Source: Candidatus Calidifonticultor daggyaiensis (GTDB lineage Bacteria > Actinomycetota > Humimicrobiia > Humimicrobiales > Humimicrobiaceae). From it: a stretch of DNA of 6,915 bases. Position 1 is the first letter of the stretch; every line of letters starts with the position of its first letter. The notes under the pieces were generated by a model. It searched no databases, had not been told where the DNA came from, and was given only the letters and a program-made list of their open reading frames with translations. A program made the position numbers and the translations under genes. The stretch covers positions 1 to 6,915 of the forward strand of contig JACVJA010000074.1 in assembly GCA_015661035.1 (NCBI GenBank), given 5' to 3'. Positions 6,212 through 6,915 of this stretch are shown here, piece after piece.

Positions 6212-6645
6212 TTTAATTTCTCCTTTTTTATCAGGTTGTTCTTTATAATGTTTAACAATTTAAAAAATATTTCTTTTTCATCCTCGTTTATATCTTTAAA
6301 AATTTCTTTCTCGATTATTGCCACTATCTTTAAATGATTATTTTTTAATTCAACAGCATTTTTAGTTAACTTAACATTTTTTATCCTTTTATCGTTTAAA
6401 TTGGGTTTTATTTCTATTAGTTCTGCTGCTTCAAGTCTTGGCAACATTGTTGAAATTGTGGATTTTTTTAAACAATTTCTCTTCACTATTTCGTTTATAC
6501 TAATTTGGTCATTTTCCCAAAGACTCATTAAAAGCTTCATTTGTCCAGTGCTAATAGGCAGCTTTGGATGCTTTTTTAGCTTTGATGTTAATAAACGTTC
6601 TTGCAAATGGTATATTTGGCTAAATAAAGAAAAATAACTACTCAT
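6205..6645 (-). CDS. MarR-family winged-helix transcriptional regulator
   Basis: The product is 146 residues, the usual MarR length. MarR proteins are dimeric repressors that release DNA on binding a small molecule or on cysteine oxidation. The N-terminal helix (1-28) and C-terminal helices (97-141) would form the dimer interface. The winged helix-turn-helix spans about 31-94: ISTGQMKLLMSLW (31-43), ISINEIVKRNCL (48-59), the recognition helix KKSTISTMLPRLEAAELI (60-77) and a wing with NDKRIKNVKLT (84-94), matching the family D-x-R wing signature. Cys58 lies just before the recognition helix and Cys146 is the last residue; redox sensing is possible but unproven. The ATG at 6645 has an AGAGAG-type ribosome site about ten bases upstream. 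The gene is first in a two-gene operon with the small membrane protein, and its promoter contains a palindrome suited to autorepression. Confidence 0.9.
   Translation of the reverse strand: MSSYFSLFSQIYHLQERLLTSKLKKHPKLPISTGQMKLLMSLWENDQISINEIVKRNCLKKSTISTMLPRLEAAELIEIKPNLNDKRIKNVKLTKNAVELKNNHLKIVAIIEKEIFKDINEDEKEIFFKLLNIIKNNLIKKEKLNC
6220..6225 (-). promoter_or_regulatory. Ribosome binding site deciding the TTG start of the small membrane protein
   Basis: On the - strand AAGGAG lies inside the last codons of the MarR gene, eight bases before the TTG at 6211. It is a near-consensus site at ideal spacing. This argues that the TTG is genuine and that the overlapping pair is translated from one message. 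Confidence 0.65.
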
Positions 6646-6753
6646 AAACTAAATACTCTCTTTTGTCTTTAATTTATATTTTTTAAATTGTTTAAAATAC
6701 TTTTTTTTTAAAATAATTTATTCTATCAAAAGAAATTTAGAAAATTTTGTAAA

Positions 6754-6782
6754 ATATTAGTACTATATAGAACTAATGTCAA
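6754..6782 (-). promoter_or_regulatory. Sigma-70-type promoter of the MarR operon
   Basis: Read on the - strand, a perfect TTGACA (6777-6782) is followed after exactly 17 bases by TAATAT (6754-6759, 4 of 6). RNA would start near 6747, giving a leader of about 100 nt before the MarR ATG. That leader is AT-rich and holds a 7-bp inverted repeat, TTTTAAA and TTTAAAA (6681-6697). Confidence 0.6.
6756..6777. promoter_or_regulatory. 22-bp palindromic operator overlapping the MarR promoter
   Basis: On the + strand the half-sites are ATTAGT (6756-6761) and ACTAAT (6772-6777) around a CTATATAG core (6763-6770). Ten of eleven base pairs are symmetrical; only positions 6762 and 6771 break it. It fills the spacer between the -35 and -10 boxes and touches both. 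MarR dimers bind palindromes of about this size at such positions, so this is the predicted autorepression site. Confidence 0.65.
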
Positions 6783-6808
6783 CATAAAATTAGATTTTTC
6801 TGTATTAA

Positions 6809-6837
6809 TTGAGCTACCTATTTTTAAAAGCTAGAAT
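6809..6837 (+). promoter_or_regulatory. Candidate divergent promoter pointing out of the window
   Basis: TTGAGC (6809-6814) is followed after 17 bases by TAGAAT (6832-6837), matching 4 of 6 and 5 of 6. It would drive a + strand gene to the right, divergent from the MarR operon and 31 bp from the palindrome. The following bases are richer in G and C, but no + strand start has a well-placed ribosome binding site in the window. Confidence 0.35.
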
Positions 6838-6915
6838 ATGTGCAGTAAAACCATCTAAGAAAATACATAGAAGGTCATGGATTCTGCCAAGAAAATGTAT
6901 CTTGCAGAAAATGTA

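Noticed and set aside
6401..6637. + strand 78-residue reading frame
   Set aside because: It is antisense to the MarR winged-helix domain.
6877..6915. Possible + strand gene start at ATG 6877 (MDSAKKMYLAENV)
   Set aside because: The AGAAGG before it is only two bases from the ATG, too close for a ribosome site, and only 13 codons are visible.

Overview
The window is very AT-rich bacterial DNA with bacterial gene layout: Shine-Dalgarno sites, an overlapping gene pair, lipoprotein signal peptides and a MarR-type regulator. Large secreted lipoproteins with Ser/Thr/Glu-rich linkers beside GT4 glycosyltransferases suggest an uncultured low-GC lineage. I cannot name the phylum from sequence alone. 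The standard genetic code fits every gene.

Layout, left to right. (1) Positions 3-1214 (+) hold the 3' part of a secreted, probably lipid-anchored protein with three beta-type domains, the last an ASH/HYDIN-like domain; its start lies left of the window. (2) Positions 1320-1766 (+) encode a four-helix membrane protein of unknown function. (3) Two homologous GT4-like glycosyltransferases face each other, at 1913-3028 (+) and 3117-4358 (-), separated by an 88-bp AT-only gap with a tandem repeat and a shared hairpin. (4) A 290-bp gap (4359-4648) carries an extended -10 promoter for the second glycosyltransferase and a 97-bp imperfect inverted repeat. (5) Positions 4649-5535 (-) hold a second secreted lipoprotein gene. 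It is broken by a frameshift between 5413 and 5434, so its signal peptide and its body lie in different frames. (6) A 415-bp AT-rich gap follows, with a promoter and short repeats. (7) At the right, a MarR-family regulator (6205-6645, -) overlaps a small two-helix membrane protein (5951-6211, -, TTG start). A near-perfect 22-bp palindrome lies between the -35 and -10 boxes of the operon promoter, which predicts autoregulation. (8) The last ~100 bp have coding-like base composition but cannot be assigned.

Taken together the window looks like a cell-surface region: two exported lipoproteins, small membrane proteins and two cytoplasmic sugar transferases. The best-supported regulatory unit is the MarR/small-membrane-protein operon. 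I see no CRISPR array, tRNA, rRNA, transposase or integrase.
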